Positions 40,141 to 53,886 are shown, counted from the stretch's first letter. The stretch is 64,000 nucleotides of DNA from Carettochelys insculpta (GCF_033958435.1 NC_134138.1:271227798-271291797), one strand, 5' to 3'. The notes: generated by a model not told the origin, from the letters alone. A program made the numbers and translations.

Positions 40141-43100
40141 CTAGAATTTGATTCTGGCTACACTGTATTTTCCTTTCTGTAACTCAGTGTTGGCTTTAAT
40201 GGAGTGCGACCTGTTCAACCAGGTGTAGAGTGGAGCAAAATCAGACTGGCGGTATATAGTGAAAACAGGTCTCTTTCCTGGAGTTTGGTCATACTGCAGA
40301 CTGAATCAAAACCAGGAAACTTCAGCTCCAACTTTCTCCCCATTTTTATCTGTTTTTAGGGTTTCCTTTCTGATCTTCCTGTGCCTGAGCCCCCCATGTC
40401 CTCTGCCACTCCAATCTCTCACTTACTGGTTGGAATAAACATGATCCACTTCACAACCTGAGTCCGCAGTAGTTGTCTACATCTTTATGCAGGGTCGTAG
40501 AACCTGAACTTCAGATAGTTTAGCATGATCTCCCTCAGATCCTATCCAGGATGCTGTCATCTGCTTCCTGACTGTGGTTTAAAGGAAGACATATATACAA
40601 AGAGTTGCCCTGACAAGTCCTAGCTATAGTCCTTTTCAAGGAGGCTAACAACATGTAGTTACTCCTACACACAGAATCTAAGTGAATTTTAATGAAAAAT
40701 GGGCAAAATTGATCACAATAGCACACTTCTTGCCAGAACAAGTAAAGCCTATTGGTGCGCCAACAGGTGGTTCAGAAGGTTCTCTTTCCTGAAAGCCCTA
40801 GCTACTGGCTAGTAGAGTCATCTGCAGTTTCTCCTGCTCATGGCTTCATTTTCTACTTTTTAAAGCATGCCAAGAAAGTCTCCACCCATTATCAGTGAGT
40901 GTCACAACCAGGGCTCATCAGTACATTTCAACACAAAAGGAAGATTTTCATCAATTGTCTCCCCCTCGTCCTTCATTTTCCAAGCACTCCCTTTTCTAAT
41001 CACAGCTCTTGTAAACGAAATGCAACGTTGATGGTAAAAAATTATCAGTACAATGACTCAAATAAATAGGGAATGAACTACAGAATCAACTAAATGGGGA
41101 ATTAAGTGACAAGAGGAAAACCCTTGTCTGAAAACAAACATCTCCAATAACTAGTAAGCATGGTAAGAAATACAAATAGGAACAACCACATGCAATCCAA
41201 AGAAGACCAATTAAAAATTCCACTTGAGCAAGGCATGGGGACTTTAGGGTTTGTTCTATATGGGTACTCTCGGAACTTTAGTAAGGATATTGGAAATCTT
41301 AATATTAAATAGTGCGAACTGTTCCTATTATGAATTAAAGAGAGGTGAGAATGTATCATGGAGATCAAGAACCCAGACAGGTTTTAGTGAACATATAAGT
41401 GGATACAGCTAAAGGCCAAATCAGGTATAGGGTTCAGGTTCAAATGTAAAGCTGCTGAAATTTTTTAAAAATGGTCCAAAGTGGCAGAAATAATCTAAGT
41501 AAAATGGCCACTAAAGAACTTTTCAGCAATCCACAAAAATCTTCCACCTCGACACACTGTAAAGTGCAAAATACACATCATAACCTATTATTTCCACAGA
41601 CACACAAAAACATAAAGCTCTGATGGGCTTTGTGCAAGAATTTAAATATGCTCCCTGGAACTACCTTTACCAGAAAGAACTGATACAATCATATTTGAAT
41701 TTGGTATACAAATGTGGCTATATAAATTAGCATCAGAATGTATGCGTGCAACAGCAGTACAGCTAGTTGGACAATTTCTGTGGAAATTTTTAAAATAATT
41801 TTCCATTCAGGTTTTTAAAAGAGAACATATTTTTAGAGTGGGTTCTAAAATGGAATTTTGTCCTCTGGGAGGTTCTGATATTTTATAATTTTATGTTCAT
41901 TGGAATTGGAATGAAAGTAGAAATCTTGGAATTTTTTATGAAGCTGAATAACTCAAACTATTTTGTTTAACCATGTCAAAATGCTTTCTTTATATAAGAT
42001 GAACATGTTTCATTTGGATAAGGTTGATGTTTTATTTTAAATTCACCATTTACATTTTTATATTATAAAAAAATTTAATTTTTTTGCAAAATCTTTGGAC
42101 TAAATGAGTATGGTCCCATGAAATAGTCTGATTTAACTGCATAATCATTTTTTAATGAACAGACACTGCCATAAAATTTTCAACCAGAGTCTGGAATTTT
42201 TCATGTTTTCAAAATGTTCAGGTTTTCAAAAATTTCAAAATGCTTTCTATTGATGTCTCCCAAACCCAAGACACATATACACTTTTTTTCTGACTTGTTT
42301 TCCTTTCCCTTTTTCTTTGTTTTCCTTTTTAAGCTCTGAAAAAGAAGGAAAAACAGAAGAACTGAAAAAAAACAAAAAAAACCCCAATTCTTCTGATGTT
42401 ATTTAAAATGAACATTTAAAAAAGTTCATACAGTTGTTTTAAAAGCACATTTTTTTTAACCAAAGAATAGTTACAAAACCAAGCAAACCACACACAGCTT
42501 CAGACATCACTAGCTGGCATTGTTTCTTCTGACTAAGCAGGGAATGCATTCCAATGTAACAATCATAGGATTTCTGAGTTAATGTTACAATTGGGTCTAA
42601 GTCCTGAATCCTATATTAATCAAAACTAAAATCAATTCTAATAATTGAAATACAGATTGGCCAGTTACCTTGCTTTTCTATGACAGTTTTGGAATACAAA
42701 CTGCTCAGGGTAGGGATTATGTCTTCAAATTCTGTATGAAGCAAAATATGTGTAGCTATCACAATTCTAACACTATGGGAATTGGAAATGTTAAATGTAA
42801 TTCTAACTATCATTTTAATTTAATATCTTCATCTTCCTTGAATTAATCCCATCAGTGGGGTCTGCTCTACACAACCGCTCCCATTTAATTTGAAATCTAT
42901 TTGTTTTTATAACTATACCCTTGTTCAGTGGTTTGTTCTAAAACATCACGTAATTCTTAGATCATCCAGGCTGGATGGGAAACTCCAATACACATGGAAT
43001 AAAATTTTAAAATATTTGTTTAAGGTTTACTTGAATCCCCCATTTGCTTCTCTTTAGCAAGAAAATTTGGTTGTAACAAACCAGGCATGATGTTGCAGAG

Positions 43101-43147
43101 AGGGGAAGGAGACATATACATACACATACATTTGAGGGTCAGAAACA
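40141..43147. other. 3.0 kb AT-rich unique DNA, no gene
   Basis: High A/T content with homopolymer runs (41.8-42.5 kb) and CTTTTTCTTTG-type pyrimidine tracts near 42.3 kb. A fragment of the ancient repeat noted at 14640 lies at about 42695-42790 (ACTGCTCAGGGTAGGGATTA TG). No coding frame longer than about 90 codons. Confidence 0.5.
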
Positions 43148-43328
43148 GTGTTCCCTGTAAGCTGAGCACTTGGGCGGCTGACCAGGAGAGAGTCAGGGAC
43201 TGCCAGCTGCTTAGCAGAACACCAACAGTCACCCACAGCTGGCAAGTGGTGCATATGTATACATGCCTTGGTGCACATAACAAAATTTATTCTGCCCATG
43301 GATGGAAAATACTAGAGGGAACTCCAGC
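43148..43328 (+). mobile_element. hAT-like non-autonomous repeat
   Basis: Starts CAGTGTTCCCTGTAAGCTGA and ends GAAAATACTAGAGGGAACTCC, with AAATTTATTCTGCCCATGGA TGG inside. The ends are inverted (AGTGTTCCCT / AGGGAAC). A second copy is inverted at 44910-45080. Confidence 0.65.
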
Positions 43329-43414
43329 GGGGAGGGAACATTAGGTCTTTCATCTGACTTCCTGTATATCACTGGCCCTAGTGTGCATATATTAGGTATC
43401 TGTCCCTAAGTTGT

Positions 43415-43680
43415 ACTTTCAAAACAAAAAGCAGTCAAGTAGCGCTTTAAAGACTAGCAAAATAGTTTATTAGGTGAGCTTTCATGGGACAGACCCACTT
43501 CTTCAGACCATAGCCAGACCAGAACAGACTCAATATTTAAGGCACAGAGAACCAAAACAGTAAGCAAGGAGGACTAATCAGAAAAAGATAATCAACGTGA
43601 GCAAATCAGAGAGTGGAGGGGTGGGGGGGGAAGGTCAAGAATTAGATTGAGCCAAGTATGCAGACGAGCCCCTATAGTGA
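43415..43680 (+). mobile_element. tRNA-SINE body, extended 3' region
   Basis: ACAAAAAGCAGTCAAGTAGC GCTTTAAAGACTAGCAAAAT then CCCACTTCTTCAGACCATAG and TTTAAGGCACAGAGAACC. After the point where the dimers turn back, this copy continues with AATCAGAAAAAGATAATCAA CGTGAGC, showing what the native 3' region looks like. It lacks the head. Confidence 0.8.
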
Positions 43681-43925
43681 CTCAGAAAGTTCCCATCACG
43701 ATTTAAACCATGTGTTAATGTGCTGAATTTGAATATGTAATTTATAATTTGAATATGTAAGTTGTACTTACATATCTCATGTACTATGGTTGGATGATTT
43801 TATTGAGTGCACCAGAGGAAGAAAGTAGAAAAACAAGAGGGCCAAAACAGCAATCTGTACTGCTCTTTGTTTGCAGAGGAAAGCTATGGTAGAAGCCCCT
43901 ACATTTGGCTTGAATGAACTGTCAG

Positions 43926-44590
43926 TAAGAACATAAGAATGGTCATACTGGGTCAGACCAAAGGTCCATCTAGCCCAGTAGCCAATACCAGGTGTCCCAG
44001 GGGAATGAACAGAACACATAATCATCAAGTGATCCATCCCCTGTCACCCATTCCCAGCTTTTGACAAATAGAGGCTAGGGACACCATTCCTACCCATCCT
44101 GGCTAACAGCTGCTGGTGGACCTATCCTCCGTGAATTTATCTATTTTTTTTAAACCCTGTTAAATTGCTAGGCTTCACAACATCCTCTGCAAGGAGTTCC
44201 ATGGGTTGACTGTGCATTGCATGAAGAAATATTTCCTTCTATTTGTTTTAAGCCTGCTACTTATTATTCATTTGGTGATCCCAGTTCTTGTATTGTGGGA
44301 ACAAGCAATTACCTTTTCCCTATTTACTTTCTTAACATCAGTCAGGATTCTATAGACCTCTATGATATCTCCCCTTAGTCTCCTCTTTTCTATGCTGAAA
44401 AGTCCAGCTCTTTTTAATCTCTCCTCATATGGCAGCTGTTCCAAACCTCTAATCATTTTTGCCATGTTCTGAATTTCCAATGCCAAGCCATCTTTTTTTT
44501 TTAAAGATGAGTTGACCACATCTGTATGCAGTAGCCAAGATGTGTGCGTACTATGGATTTTTACAGAGGCAATAAGATATGCTCTGCCTA
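43926..44590 (-). mobile_element. CR1 LINE 3' fragment
   Basis: Begins AAGAACATAAGAATGGTCAT ACTGGGTCAGACC, the CR1 3' end inverted. It runs through GGAGTTCCATGGGTTGACTG and AATCTCTCCTCATATGGCAG into the post-polymerase coding region (reading [19 protein letters not shown] on the minus strand). It is older than the 50.8 kb copy, with several indels. Confidence 0.9.
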
Positions 44591-44909
44591 CTTCTCTGTC
44601 CCAATGCATCTGATATTTTTAGAGTGCAAGTTTGCTGTTTCCCTGCCACACAAACGGTAATGAAATCTGAACTTATCCAGATTGGAGTTTCACTTGTCCT
44701 GTGCTTTGGAAAACAGAGTTTTTCTAAAGTGCTACTTGACTGCTTTTTGTTTTGATAGTTTTTCTAAGACTGCCATAAAGGAAAAACACTTCTGAGCTCT
44801 ATGCTAATGTTAATTAGGGCTAAGAGCCTTGAGTATTTTGCTCTAATAATACACAGCAACACTTTGCTACAATTTAGGACAGGAATTGTCGAGTTCCCCT
44901 GCAGCAGCA

Positions 44910-45080
44910 TTCTATTTTTTTTTCCATCCATGGCTGGAATAAATTTTGTTCTGTGTGCTAAAACACATGCACCGCCAACGGAAACATTCACAGCTCTGGG
45001 TGCTCCTAATCAGCTTGCTGGTACCTGAATCTCTCTGGGGCGGCTCCTCAAATGGTCAGCTTACAGGGAATATTGCCCCC
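44910..45080 (-). mobile_element. hAT-like non-autonomous repeat, inverted copy
   Basis: TCCATCCATGGCTGGAATAA ATTTTGTTC ... GTCAGCTTACAGGGAATATT matches 43148-43328 in reverse. A linker piece of the tRNA-SINE (CTACTTGACTGCTTTTTGTT) lies just before, at 44728-44760. Confidence 0.55.
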
Positions 45081-45595
45081 ATCCAAATGAAATGGCAGGT
45101 ACAATTTTAACCAGAATGGCTGCAACCGCCCAAGCTAGAATATGATCATCTCCCTTCATTCTTGCAAAATATTCCATTCGATCATCTGACCAAAAGCCAC
45201 CAGGAGTGGGTTTCACATCGAAGAGATGGTACCTCCACCAAGAGAGCGCTATGCAAACATCTCGCTGAAGCATTTGCTTGGGTAAAAACGAACAGAAACA
45301 CTGGGCTCTTTCGAATTAGCTATGTGACTTCCTGAACTGTCTCAGCCAGTGTTCTAGTGCATTTGTGCTCTTTGGCAATGTGTCACCACTGAAATCTAGC
45401 CCTGCAGGAACCACCCCTTTGGCAGGGGATTGTGCAACTGCACAGAGTGCTACTATCCTAGCCCTTTCCTGCTACCATGCTTGACGCTTGGCTGCAGAAA
45501 GGAGTTCTGGGTGGACCCACGCCTACACTTTAGAAATTTCCAGGTGCAGTTTTGGACCTGGGAGGGAAGGAGGTGGTACCGACAGTCTTCATTAA
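45081..45595. other. 515 bp, no gene
   Basis: Nothing recognised. Confidence 0.4.
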
Positions 45596-45735
45596 GGCAT
45601 GTCTACACTGCAAGTGTGGCTGCCTTAAGCATAACTATAACCAAGCTAGCTTTGATCCAACTGGCTTGAATAATGAGGCCAGTGAAGCCACAGCAGAACA
45701 GGCTAGCCACTCATGTATACACCCAGGGTCCCAAG
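45596..45735 (+). mobile_element. GTCTACAC-type MITE fragment
   Basis: GGCATGTCTACACTGCAAGT GTGGCTG at the left and ACTCATGTATACACCC near the right resemble decayed ends of this group. The edges are uncertain. Confidence 0.5.
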
Positions 45736-46869
45736 TGGATGGGGATCAGGCCTGCCAACAGGGCGAGCAAAGAGGACAATTGCTCTAGAGCTCAGTGTTT
45801 CAAAAGATCCTGTGGCTGGAGCTCAAGTCCTTTAGATTACCACTGGTGCCCCAGGCAGGGCACTCCAAGTTGCATTAATGGCTGGCAGAAACAGCAGCAC
45901 AGTTCAGGCCTGGCCTTTCTGCCTCAGGCCCCACCCCTTCCAGGAACACAGACTTAGGCCCTTTCCACCTTGCCCAGGGTGCCGGCAATTCTGTCAGCCA
46001 CTCGGGGGGGGTTGCACTGTCCTCAGGTGGGACCAGCCTGGTGCACAGAGGCTCCAGTATCAGGAGAGTGTCAAGGTGAGCTTTACAGTACCACACGGTT
46101 TGCAGTTCCATATTTCTACAATGCGGCTGGGCTACATCCAGGCATCTGATACCCTAATGTCTATCTGAAACCATTCTCTTTAACTTATACGCCTGATCCA
46201 GCCCTGTTTGGTTTAGGAGAAATAAGATCACAGCAGGAAATGGTATAGCCGCAGCTCCTAATCAAATTACTGTATAATTGTATGGCAGAAGAAATAGCAT
46301 ATAAAACATCCTAGAAAATAACATATACCCAGCAAACATCAGAAACTCCCCACAGTGCAGAGGCAAAAAATGAGCATTGCAAAAAAATACCAGCAGAACA
46401 GCATGATACACATACTATTTTGCATTGCTGAGTGAGTTTCCATACTACGCTGAAATGGGGGAATTCAGAATTATTGCAGTATCAGCTTTGTGAACAATGT
46501 TGGATTTCAGTAAATTGAAAAGCGCTGAAATATTTCTTTTGCGCAAATAAACAGAATTTAACAACAGAATAGCCGTTAACAGTAATCATCATTATTTATC
46601 CTAGTAGAAAGGTGGTGTACTTTTTATTTGCATGAAATATTAATCTCCCTATTTGCTCCTCATCTTTTTTTTTTAATATCCTTCTCCATCCACATGCCAT
46701 ATGAGCTGACACTAGAACAGTTATTGTGATTATTACAGTTGTGCCTAGAGGAACCCAACCGAGATCAGGGCTCCTTTGTGCACATGGCTCTGGTGTGCAC
46801 ATACTAAAACACAATCCCAGCACCCAAAAACATACTGCCCAAATGGCAAAAATTGAGAAAGAACGGGCT
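45736..46869. other. 1.1 kb, no gene
   Basis: Unique DNA with chance frames only. Confidence 0.4.
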
Positions 46870-46995
46870 ATTAAGCCCATTGTACAGCTAGGAGAGCTGA
46901 GGCACAGATAAATTCAGTGGCTTGCCCAAGGCAGCTGGGGATTGGAGCCAGACCTGCTGTGTCCCAGTCTAGTGTGTCACCCACAAGACTGTTCA
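46870..46995 (+). mobile_element. MIR-like SINE fragment
   Basis: TGTACAGCTAGGAGAGCTGA GGCACAGATAAATTCAGTGG CTTGCCCAAGGCAGC matches the MIR core and its downstream region. It is an old amniote repeat. Confidence 0.75.
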
Positions 46996-47290
46996 CCCTC
47001 ACTGCACTTTGGACATTTGAGCATAACCTCCCTACCTCAGAACACTGTGCTGTGGCGAGGCTGCTCCTTTTCAGTCTGCCCAGCTTGTTCTGTTGGAGGG
47101 GGCGTGATGGGTTGGGACCTCTGGGATATAACCTGAGGTATTTATGACACCACTGAGTCCCCTTCCCTGTCAGCCTGGGCTCCCTTCCACTTGGTCTTGC
47201 TGAGTTTGACTCTCCAGATGTATCTGGTAAAACCCACAGGCCAGGCCACCTCCGGCCGCAGATACCAACACTGAGAAGTGGTCTATATTA
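46996..47290. other. unique spacer
   Basis: No recognised feature. Confidence 0.35.
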
Positions 47291-47572
47291 GGCAGGTAAG
47301 TCTACTGTAGATACACAATTCTAACTACAGCAATTGTGTAGCTAGAATGGACTTGCTTGCAACTGACTTACCTAGCTATCTTCACAGCGGGAGGTTCACC
47401 GGAGACTTTCTGTCACTGACCTCCCTTACTCATCTTGATATTGAGGAGTACAGGGTACAACGGCCAACCCTAGATAGCTCAGTTTCATGGATCTCTACCA
47501 GGTGCACGAAATCAAACTCCAGAAGATTGACCCCGACCATGTCAATCTTCCATGTAGTCTAGACATACCCTA
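47291..47572. mobile_element. GTCTACAC-type MITE, about 280 bp
   Basis: The left GGCAGGTAAGTCTACTGTAG and right GTAGTCTAGACATACCC are decayed inverted ends. The body GAAATCAAACTCCAGAAGAT TGACC resembles the family at 8867 and 26607. The target duplication is unclear. Confidence 0.55.
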
Positions 47573-47754
47573 AGACCAGCTCTGGGAAGACACAGCTTAA
47601 GGGATTTACTCCAGCACCCTTATATTTTTTGTGGTACAGACCCAAAGTTAGGTGAAGTTCAACTTCTTCCTCATTGTGATGGAAGGTGTACACAGCCTCT
47701 TGCCTCTCAAGTTAGATATTACAGAAACTGGGTTATATTCTACGACCACAACTA

Positions 47755-48400
47755 CTTAACCCTTGTAATCCATGTGGAGCATAGGTCATCTACAAGTCTC
47801 CTCCACTTCACTCTGTCTTGGGACAAAACTTCCAGCTGACTCCAGGAGTACCCCAGTTGTTCTTCAGTCTCAGTAGATCTTCTCCATGTTGTCTGAGGTC
47901 CTCCTCTTTTGCGTTTTCCTTGCGTGTGCCATGTGAGAGCTTGATGGACTATGCTAGATGATGGTTTTCTGAGACTGTAGCCTAGCCATCCCCACTTTCT
48001 TCTCTTGATTTGAATGCCAAATTGATTCTTGGCCTGCCCTGTTCCAAAGCTCCTCATTTATGATGAAGTCATACCATTTGATGCAAAGCATGTACCTCAC
48101 GCATTTGTTTAAGAATGTCTGTAGCTTGTCATTTGAAGACTTTAGTACGCCAGGTTTTGCACCCATACAAGAGCACACTCTTCACATTTGTGCTGAAGAT
48201 CCACAGTTTTGTCTTCACAGATATTATTTGTGAGCTCCATATGGGATGAAGAGTCTTGAACGCAGCTGTTGCTTTCCCTATCCTGGCATTGATATCCTCA
48301 TCTGTTCCTCCACCTCTGTCCATAATACTCCCCAAGAAGGTGAACTGCTCCACATCCTCCAGGTCATCCCCTCCCTATATTATACACCAGAAATAACGGT
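47755..48400 (-). pseudogene. LINE reverse-transcriptase C-terminal fragment
   Basis: The same family as 7729-7990. On the minus strand it first reads VEQFTFLGSIMDRGGGTDED INARIGKATAAF, the segment after the polymerase core. Then come LLYGCKTWR and, after a frameshift near 48.1 kb, RRKWGWLGYSLRKPSSSIVH and GKRKRGGPQTTWRRSTE. It is disrupted and 5'-truncated. Confidence 0.75.
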
Positions 48401-50778
48401 ATTAACTCAGGAAAGGTGTATTTTAAGTGGTCAGAGAGGTAACCAACAGAGCAAAGAAAATTAATAAGAAAATAATACAGAGCATGAAGTCTAAGCTAGA
48501 TACGCTAAAGAAACTAGTTACATATAAGATTTCACCCTAAATGTAGTTCTGATAATCTTCTTCACAGGGCAGACACCCTGGGCTCTCTTCCTTTCTCCAG
48601 TTCAGTGATAACTGTTTCCAGCAATCATCTGGGGTGGGGTAGCCATGGAGAACCAACATCCTGGGTTACCTCACTCCCCAACTGAAATAGGATTTGCATA
48701 AGGCAGGAGTCCTTTGTTTCATAATTTGACCCAGTCCCCGATTCTCATGGAAAATTACATAATTTGAGATGGAAGCCAGTGTCATGTGACAAATCACCTC
48801 TACAAATATGACACATGCATACAAATGGGGTGGGTATATTCAGTAAATCACAAGCTTGCCGATGATATGGTAGGATGACATATTCGTACCATAAGCCTAT
48901 GTTCATAACGCCTTTGGAATGCCCCATCACAGGTGGAGTGAAATTTGATACCCTTCCCCTGCAGACCTGGCAAGGGGCTCAGACCCCCAGAATATCTGAC
49001 TCCTGAAGCAATGCAAAGTCAATGACCTCTTGGCCTCTGTCCTCATTCCACACGACAGCTGTGAGCGGCAGAGACACTGGAGCAGGGTCATGATAAAAGA
49101 GAGGGGGCAGCTGGTGGCATGTTCTCTGTGAGGGCTCAGGGACTCAGGCACTTGATGCCAAATTTGGTCCAAAACAGCCCCAGATTTGGAGACCTTCTAG
49201 GCATGCAGCTAAAGGGTGTTTCTGGAGTAGCTCAAAGCAGGCTACTCAGAACCAGAACTAGCTAAGAGCTTCAGCCAAGACATCTGGAGAGTCTGTCTGA
49301 TCGTTTGAACGCTGCTGGGGTTGTGCTGTCACATTAATTAATGGGTAATGCGCCTAGCCCCTCAATATGGACATCATTTTTATTATTTAAATCCAAGAGG
49401 GCAGAGCTTGCAGCAAAAAAGCTGGCATAGCCTCAGGCTGTGCCTCCGAGTATAGTCTCTGGGACGTTAACAGAGCAACACGAGGGCTTCATTTTTAGGC
49501 CCGGAAATGAGACTGAGCCCTGCTGGTGCATAAAAGTCCTGCTGTCAGAGACGCGCTGCTTACGTTCATTGCAGAGCTCGTGTGGTACGGGGGACAAGGG
49601 GTACTGAGAAGAATGGAGCATCCAGTGGCTGCTTGCCTGGCTTGTGTGAAAATGCAGCCCATCTATGTGAACAGCTGGCACTTGAATACAATAGTGAGGC
49701 AGCTCTGGGTCTCTCAGTGCATGTGGCGAGTGTTATGTGTCAGGAGGGCTGAATGAGCTCTCCTTGATATCTAGTGATGAACTGGGGGCAAAGCTCTCTG
49801 GAGCTGACTCCGCTTGCCCACACACTCCTACTCTGTGTAAGGGATCAGCAGACAGATGAGCATTGCCAGCAGGGGAGTGCACAGGAGTTTTAATTGGACC
49901 AGTTTTGGAGTAGCAGAATAGAGCAGTGCCGGAAGCTGGGAAAGTGGCTGACAGTCAGACTCTAGGACTGGACCATCAGCCTGAGTCAGTGGCTGGGGCC
50001 AGTGCAGCAGCCAGACCTGGGGCTGGAGTGACATATGCTGAGGGCTGGGATGGTGAATGGAGCTCAGCAGCCAGAGCTGGAGCAGAAATACTTTTTTTGA
50101 GATGTATATCAGCGGAAGCCTTTGCTCCTGCTCCTCCCTCCCTTCATCCCCTTCCCCTGCCCGTGCACGCTCCTGATTACCAAGGTGATCAGTTTTGGGT
50201 GGCTTTGAGTTCCAATTTACTTTCATCTTCTGTGCAGGGGTAATGGAAGCACAGGCACCAATTCGGTGCGTGCTCCAGGGTGGGAACAGCCCTGGGAAAA
50301 AAATATTGGGTGCTTTTCACCCACCAGCAGCCAAATTCCCCGTCCGCCTCCCTCCCTCCCAGGGCCTCCCACCTGCCGCAAACAGCTGCTTTGTGGGGAT
50401 CCGGATGCTTCAAAAGGGAGCTGGAGGAGGGGTGATGGGCCATGTTCAGGGTGGGGGGAGATGATGGGAGAGAGGGAAGGTGGTGGTGACTTGCAGGAGG
50501 AAATGGAGGCTGGGCTGCAGCAGGGCAGGGGTGAGTGCGATTTACATCTTGTTGAGTGTCTGTGCTTCAGAACGGCCGTTCTCCGCTGGCTGAGTTGAAA
50601 GCACAGATGCACTTGCATTTACACTACTGGACTGGTGCTCAACGGAACTGGGACCAATTCCCAGCGCTAGCACAGATCTCCTGTACCTCTGCAGGCAGGT
50701 CAATCAGAGGTGACCAGCACAAGAACTGTAGGGGGAACACTGGCCTTGTGCCCTGCCCCTGTTCCACATTTGCCCCAT
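48401..50778. other. 2.4 kb, no supported gene
   Basis: Mostly unique. CTCACATTTGCCCC is not diagnostic. Near 50620-50745 GTAGGGGGAACACTGG suggests the end of a hAT-like repeat. Frames in the GC-rich 50.2-50.6 kb stretch overlap on both strands and have no domains. Confidence 0.4.
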
Positions 50779-50988
50779 CCCATAAGAACATAAGAACATA
50801 AGAACATAAGAACATAAGAATGGCCATACTGGGTCAGACCAAAGGTCCATCAAGCCCAGCATCCCATCTGCCGACGGTGGCCAATGCCAGGTGCCCCAGA
50901 GAAGGAGAACAGAAGACAAGTGATTTATCTCCTGCCATCCATCTCCTGCCCTTGTTATGAAGGCTAGGGCACCATACTTTATCCCTGG

Positions 50989-53886
50989 CTAATAGCCATT
51001 TATGGACCTGACCTGCAAAAATTTATCAAGCTCTTTTTTAAACCCTAATAGAGTCCTGGCCTTCACAGCCTCCTCGGGCAAGGAGTTCCACAGGTTGACT
51101 GTGCGCTGTGTGAAGAAAAATTTCCTTTTATTAGTTTTGAACCTACTACCCATCAATTTCATTTGGTGTCCCCTAGTTCTTGTATTATGGGAAAAGGTAA
51201 ATAATTTTTCTATATTCACTTTCTCCACACCATTCATGATTTTATATACCTCTATCATATCGCCCCTCAATCGCCTCTTTTCCAAACTGAAAAGTCCCAG
51301 TCTCTCTAGCCTCTCCCCATATGGGACCCTTTCCAAGCCCCTAATCATCTTAGTCGCCCTTTTCTGAACCTTTTCTAATGCCAATATATCTTTTTTGAGG
51401 TGAGGAGACCACATCTGCACGCAGTACTCGAGATGTGGGCGTATCATAGTTTTATATAGGGGAAGTATGATATCTTTTGTCTTATTATCGATCCCTTTTT
51501 TAATAATTCCTAACATCCTATTTGCCTTACTAACTGCCGCTGCACACTGCGTGGATGTCTTCAGAGAACTATCCACTATAACTCCAAGATCCCTTTCCTG
51601 ATCTGTCGTAGCTAAATTTGACCCCATCATGTAGTACGTGTAATTTGGGTTATTTTTTCCAACATGCATTACCTTACACTTACCCACATTAAATTTCATT
51701 TGCCATTTTGCTGCCCAATCACTCAGTTTGCTGAGATCTCCTTGTAGTTCTTCACAATCCCTTTTGCTTTTGACTGTCCTGAACAACTTGGTGTCATCTG
51801 CAAACTTTGCCACCTCACTGCTTACCTCATTTTCTAGATCATTGATGAACAAGTTGAACAGGATCGGTCCCAGGACTGAGCCCTGGGGAACACCACTAGT
51901 TACCCCCCTCCATTGTGAAAATTTACCATTTATTCCAACCCTTTGTTTTCTGTCTTTTAACCAATTTCCGATCCATGAAAGGACCTTTCCTCCTATCCCA
52001 TGACCACCTAATTTACATAAAAGCCTTTGGTGTGGGACCGTGTCAAAGGCTTTCTGGAAATCTAGGTATATTATGTCCACTGGGTGCCCCTTGTCCGCAT
52101 GTTTATTAACCCCTTCAAAGAATTCTAATAGATTAGACAGACACGACTTCCCTCTGCAGAAACCATGCTGACTTTTGCCCAACAATTCGTGCTCTTCTAT
52201 GTGCCTTGCAATTTTACTCTTTACTAGTGTTTCTACTAATTTACCTGGTACTGATGTTAAACTTATCGGTCTATAATTGCCAGGATCTCCTCTAGAGCCT
52301 TTTTTAAATATTGGTGTTATATTGGCCGTCTTCCAGTCATTTGGTACCAAAGTGGATTTAAAGGATAGGTTACAAACCACTGTTAATAACTCCGCAATTT
52401 CACATTTGAGTTCTTTCAGAACCCTTGGGTGAATGCCATCTGGTCCTGGAGACTTGTTACTATTCAGCTTATCAATTAATTCCAAAACCTCCTCTAATGT
52501 CACTTCAATCTGAGTGAGTTCCTCAGATTTGTCGCCTAAAAAGGCTGGCTCAGATTTAGGAACCTCTGTAACATCTTCAGCCGTGAAGACTGAAGCAAAG
52601 AAATCATTTAATCGCTCCGCAATGGCACTGTCTTCCTTGATCGCTCCTTTTATATCTTTATCATCCAAGGGCCCCACTGCTTTTTTAGCAGGCTTCCTGC
52701 TTCTAATGTATTTAAAAAACATTTTACTATTGTTTTTTGAATTTTTGGCTAGCTGTTCCTCAAACTCTTTTTTGGCTTTTCTTACTACATTATGACAGTT
52801 AATTTGGGAGTGTTTATGTTCCTTTCTATTTTCCTCACTAGGATTTGACTTCCACTTTTTAAAAGCTGCCCTTTTCTCTCTCACTGCCTTTTTAACATGG
52901 CTGTTTAGCCATGGTGGTTCTTTGTTAGGTCTCTTACTGTGTTTTTTTATTTGGGGTATACATTTAAGTTGGGCCTCTAGTATGGTGTCTTTAAACAGTT
53001 TCCATGCAGCTTCCAGGGATTTTAGTTTAATTACTCTACCTTTTAGTTTCTGTTTAACTAGCTTCCTCATTTTAGTGTAATTCCCCTTTTTGAAATTAAA
53101 TGCCAGAGTGTTTGACCGCTGCGGTGTTCTTCCCAACACAGGAATATTAAAAGTTATTATATTGTGGTCACTATTTCCAAGCGGTCCAGTAACAGTTACC
53201 TCTTGGACCAGATCCTGCGTTCCAGTTAAGACTAGATCGAGAACCGACTCTCCCCTTGTGGGTTCCTGTACTAGCTGCTCCAAGAAGCAGTCATTTAAGG
53301 CATCAAGAAATTTAATCTCTGAATCCCGTCCTGAGGTGACATGCACCCAATCAATATGGGGATAATTGAAATCTCCTATTATTACTGTGTTTTTTATTTT
53401 GATAGCCTCTCTAATCTCCCTTAACATTTCAGCATCACTATCACTGTCCTGGTTAGGTGGTCGGTAATATATTCCTAATGCCATATTCATATTAGAGAAA
53501 TGAATTGTTATCCATAATGATTCTATGGAACATTTTGATTCCTTTAGGATTTTTACTTCATTTGATTCTATATTATCCTTCACATATAGTACCACTCCGC
53601 CACCCGCACGACCTGTTCTGTCTTTCCGATATAATTTATATCCCGGTATGATAGTGTCCCACTGATTGTCCTCATTCCACCATGTTTCTGAGATGCCTAT
53701 TATGTCAACTTCCTCCTTTGATATGAGGTACTCCAGTTCACCCATCTTATTAGACAGACTCCTAGCATTAGTGTAAAAGCATGTTAGAAAACTACCACTA
53801 TTTATATGTCCGCCTTTCACAGACACGGTGGATTTTTTTATGCACGATTGTTTTACATCTGATCTTGCCCATATATTATTTCCCAC
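50989..53886 (-). CDS. CR1 ORF2: endonuclease and reverse transcriptase, fully open
   Basis: ORF2 nicks target DNA and reverse-transcribes the element RNA in place. 965 codons without stop or frameshift, near family length. The first codon counted here is GTG; the frame is open further upstream (VFKLRGG, then [13 protein letters not shown]) to about 54010, so the true N-terminus lies there or in ORF1-linked translation. Endonuclease: TNARS (40-44), ISETWW with catalytic Glu67, YYRPP (140-144), IGDFN (170-174), SDH (239-241). Polymerase: [17 protein letters not shown] (538-554), [10 protein letters not shown] with Asp609, [17 protein letters not shown] (664-680), FADD (695-698), and [16 protein letters not shown]. 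All these residues are intact. There is no zinc knuckle. The C-terminus has the CR1 block [20 protein letters not shown]. Low divergence suggests recent activity of the family. Confidence 0.93.
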   Translation of the reverse strand: MGNNIWARSDVKQSCIKKSTVSVKGGHINSGSFLTCFYTNARSLSNKMGELEYLISKEEVDIIGISETWWNEDNQWDTIIPGYKLYRKDRTGRAGGGVVLYVKDNIESNEVKILKESKCSIESLWITIHFSNMNMALGIYYRPPNQDSDSDAEMLREIREAIKIKNTVIIGDFNYPHIDWVHVTSGRDSEIKFLDALNDCFLEQLVQEPTRGESVLDLVLTGTQDLVQEVTVTGPLGNSDHNIITFNIPVLGRTPQRSNTLAFNFKKGNYTKMRKLVKQKLKGRVIKLKSLEAAWKLFKDTILEAQLKCIPQIKKHSKRPNKEPPWLNSHVKKAVREKRAAFKKWKSNPSEENRKEHKHSQINCHNVVRKAKKEFEEQLAKNSKNNSKMFFKYIRSRKPAKKAVGPLDDKDIKGAIKEDSAIAERLNDFFASVFTAEDVTEVPKSEPAFLGDKSEELTQIEVTLEEVLELIDKLNSNKSPGPDGIHPRVLKELKCEIAELLTVVCNLSFKSTLVPNDWKTANITPIFKKGSRGDPGNYRPISLTSVPGKLVETLVKSKIARHIEEHELLGKSQHGFCRGKSCLSNLLEFFEGVNKHADKGHPVDIIYLDFQKAFDTVPHQRLLCKLGGHGIGGKVLSWIGNWLKDRKQRVGINGKFSQWRGVTSGVPQGSVLGPILFNLFINDLENEVSSEVAKFADDTKLFRTVKSKRDCEELQGDLSKLSDWAAKWQMKFNVGKCKVMHVGKNNPNYTYYMMGSNLATTDQERDLGVIVDSSLKTSTQCAAAVSKANRMLGIIKKGIDNKTKDIILPLYKTMIRPHLEYCVQMWSPHLKKDILALEKVQKRATKMIRGLERVPYGERLERLGLFSLEKRRLRGDMIEVYKIMNGVEKVNIEKLFTFSHNTRTRGHQMKLMGSRFKTNKRKFFFTQRTVNLWNSLPEEAVKARTLLGFKKELDKFLQVRSINGY

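Noticed and set aside
50779..50818. ACATAAGA tandem copies as an independent microsatellite
   Set aside because: They are the normal 3' terminal repeats of the CR1 element, adjacent to its conserved end.
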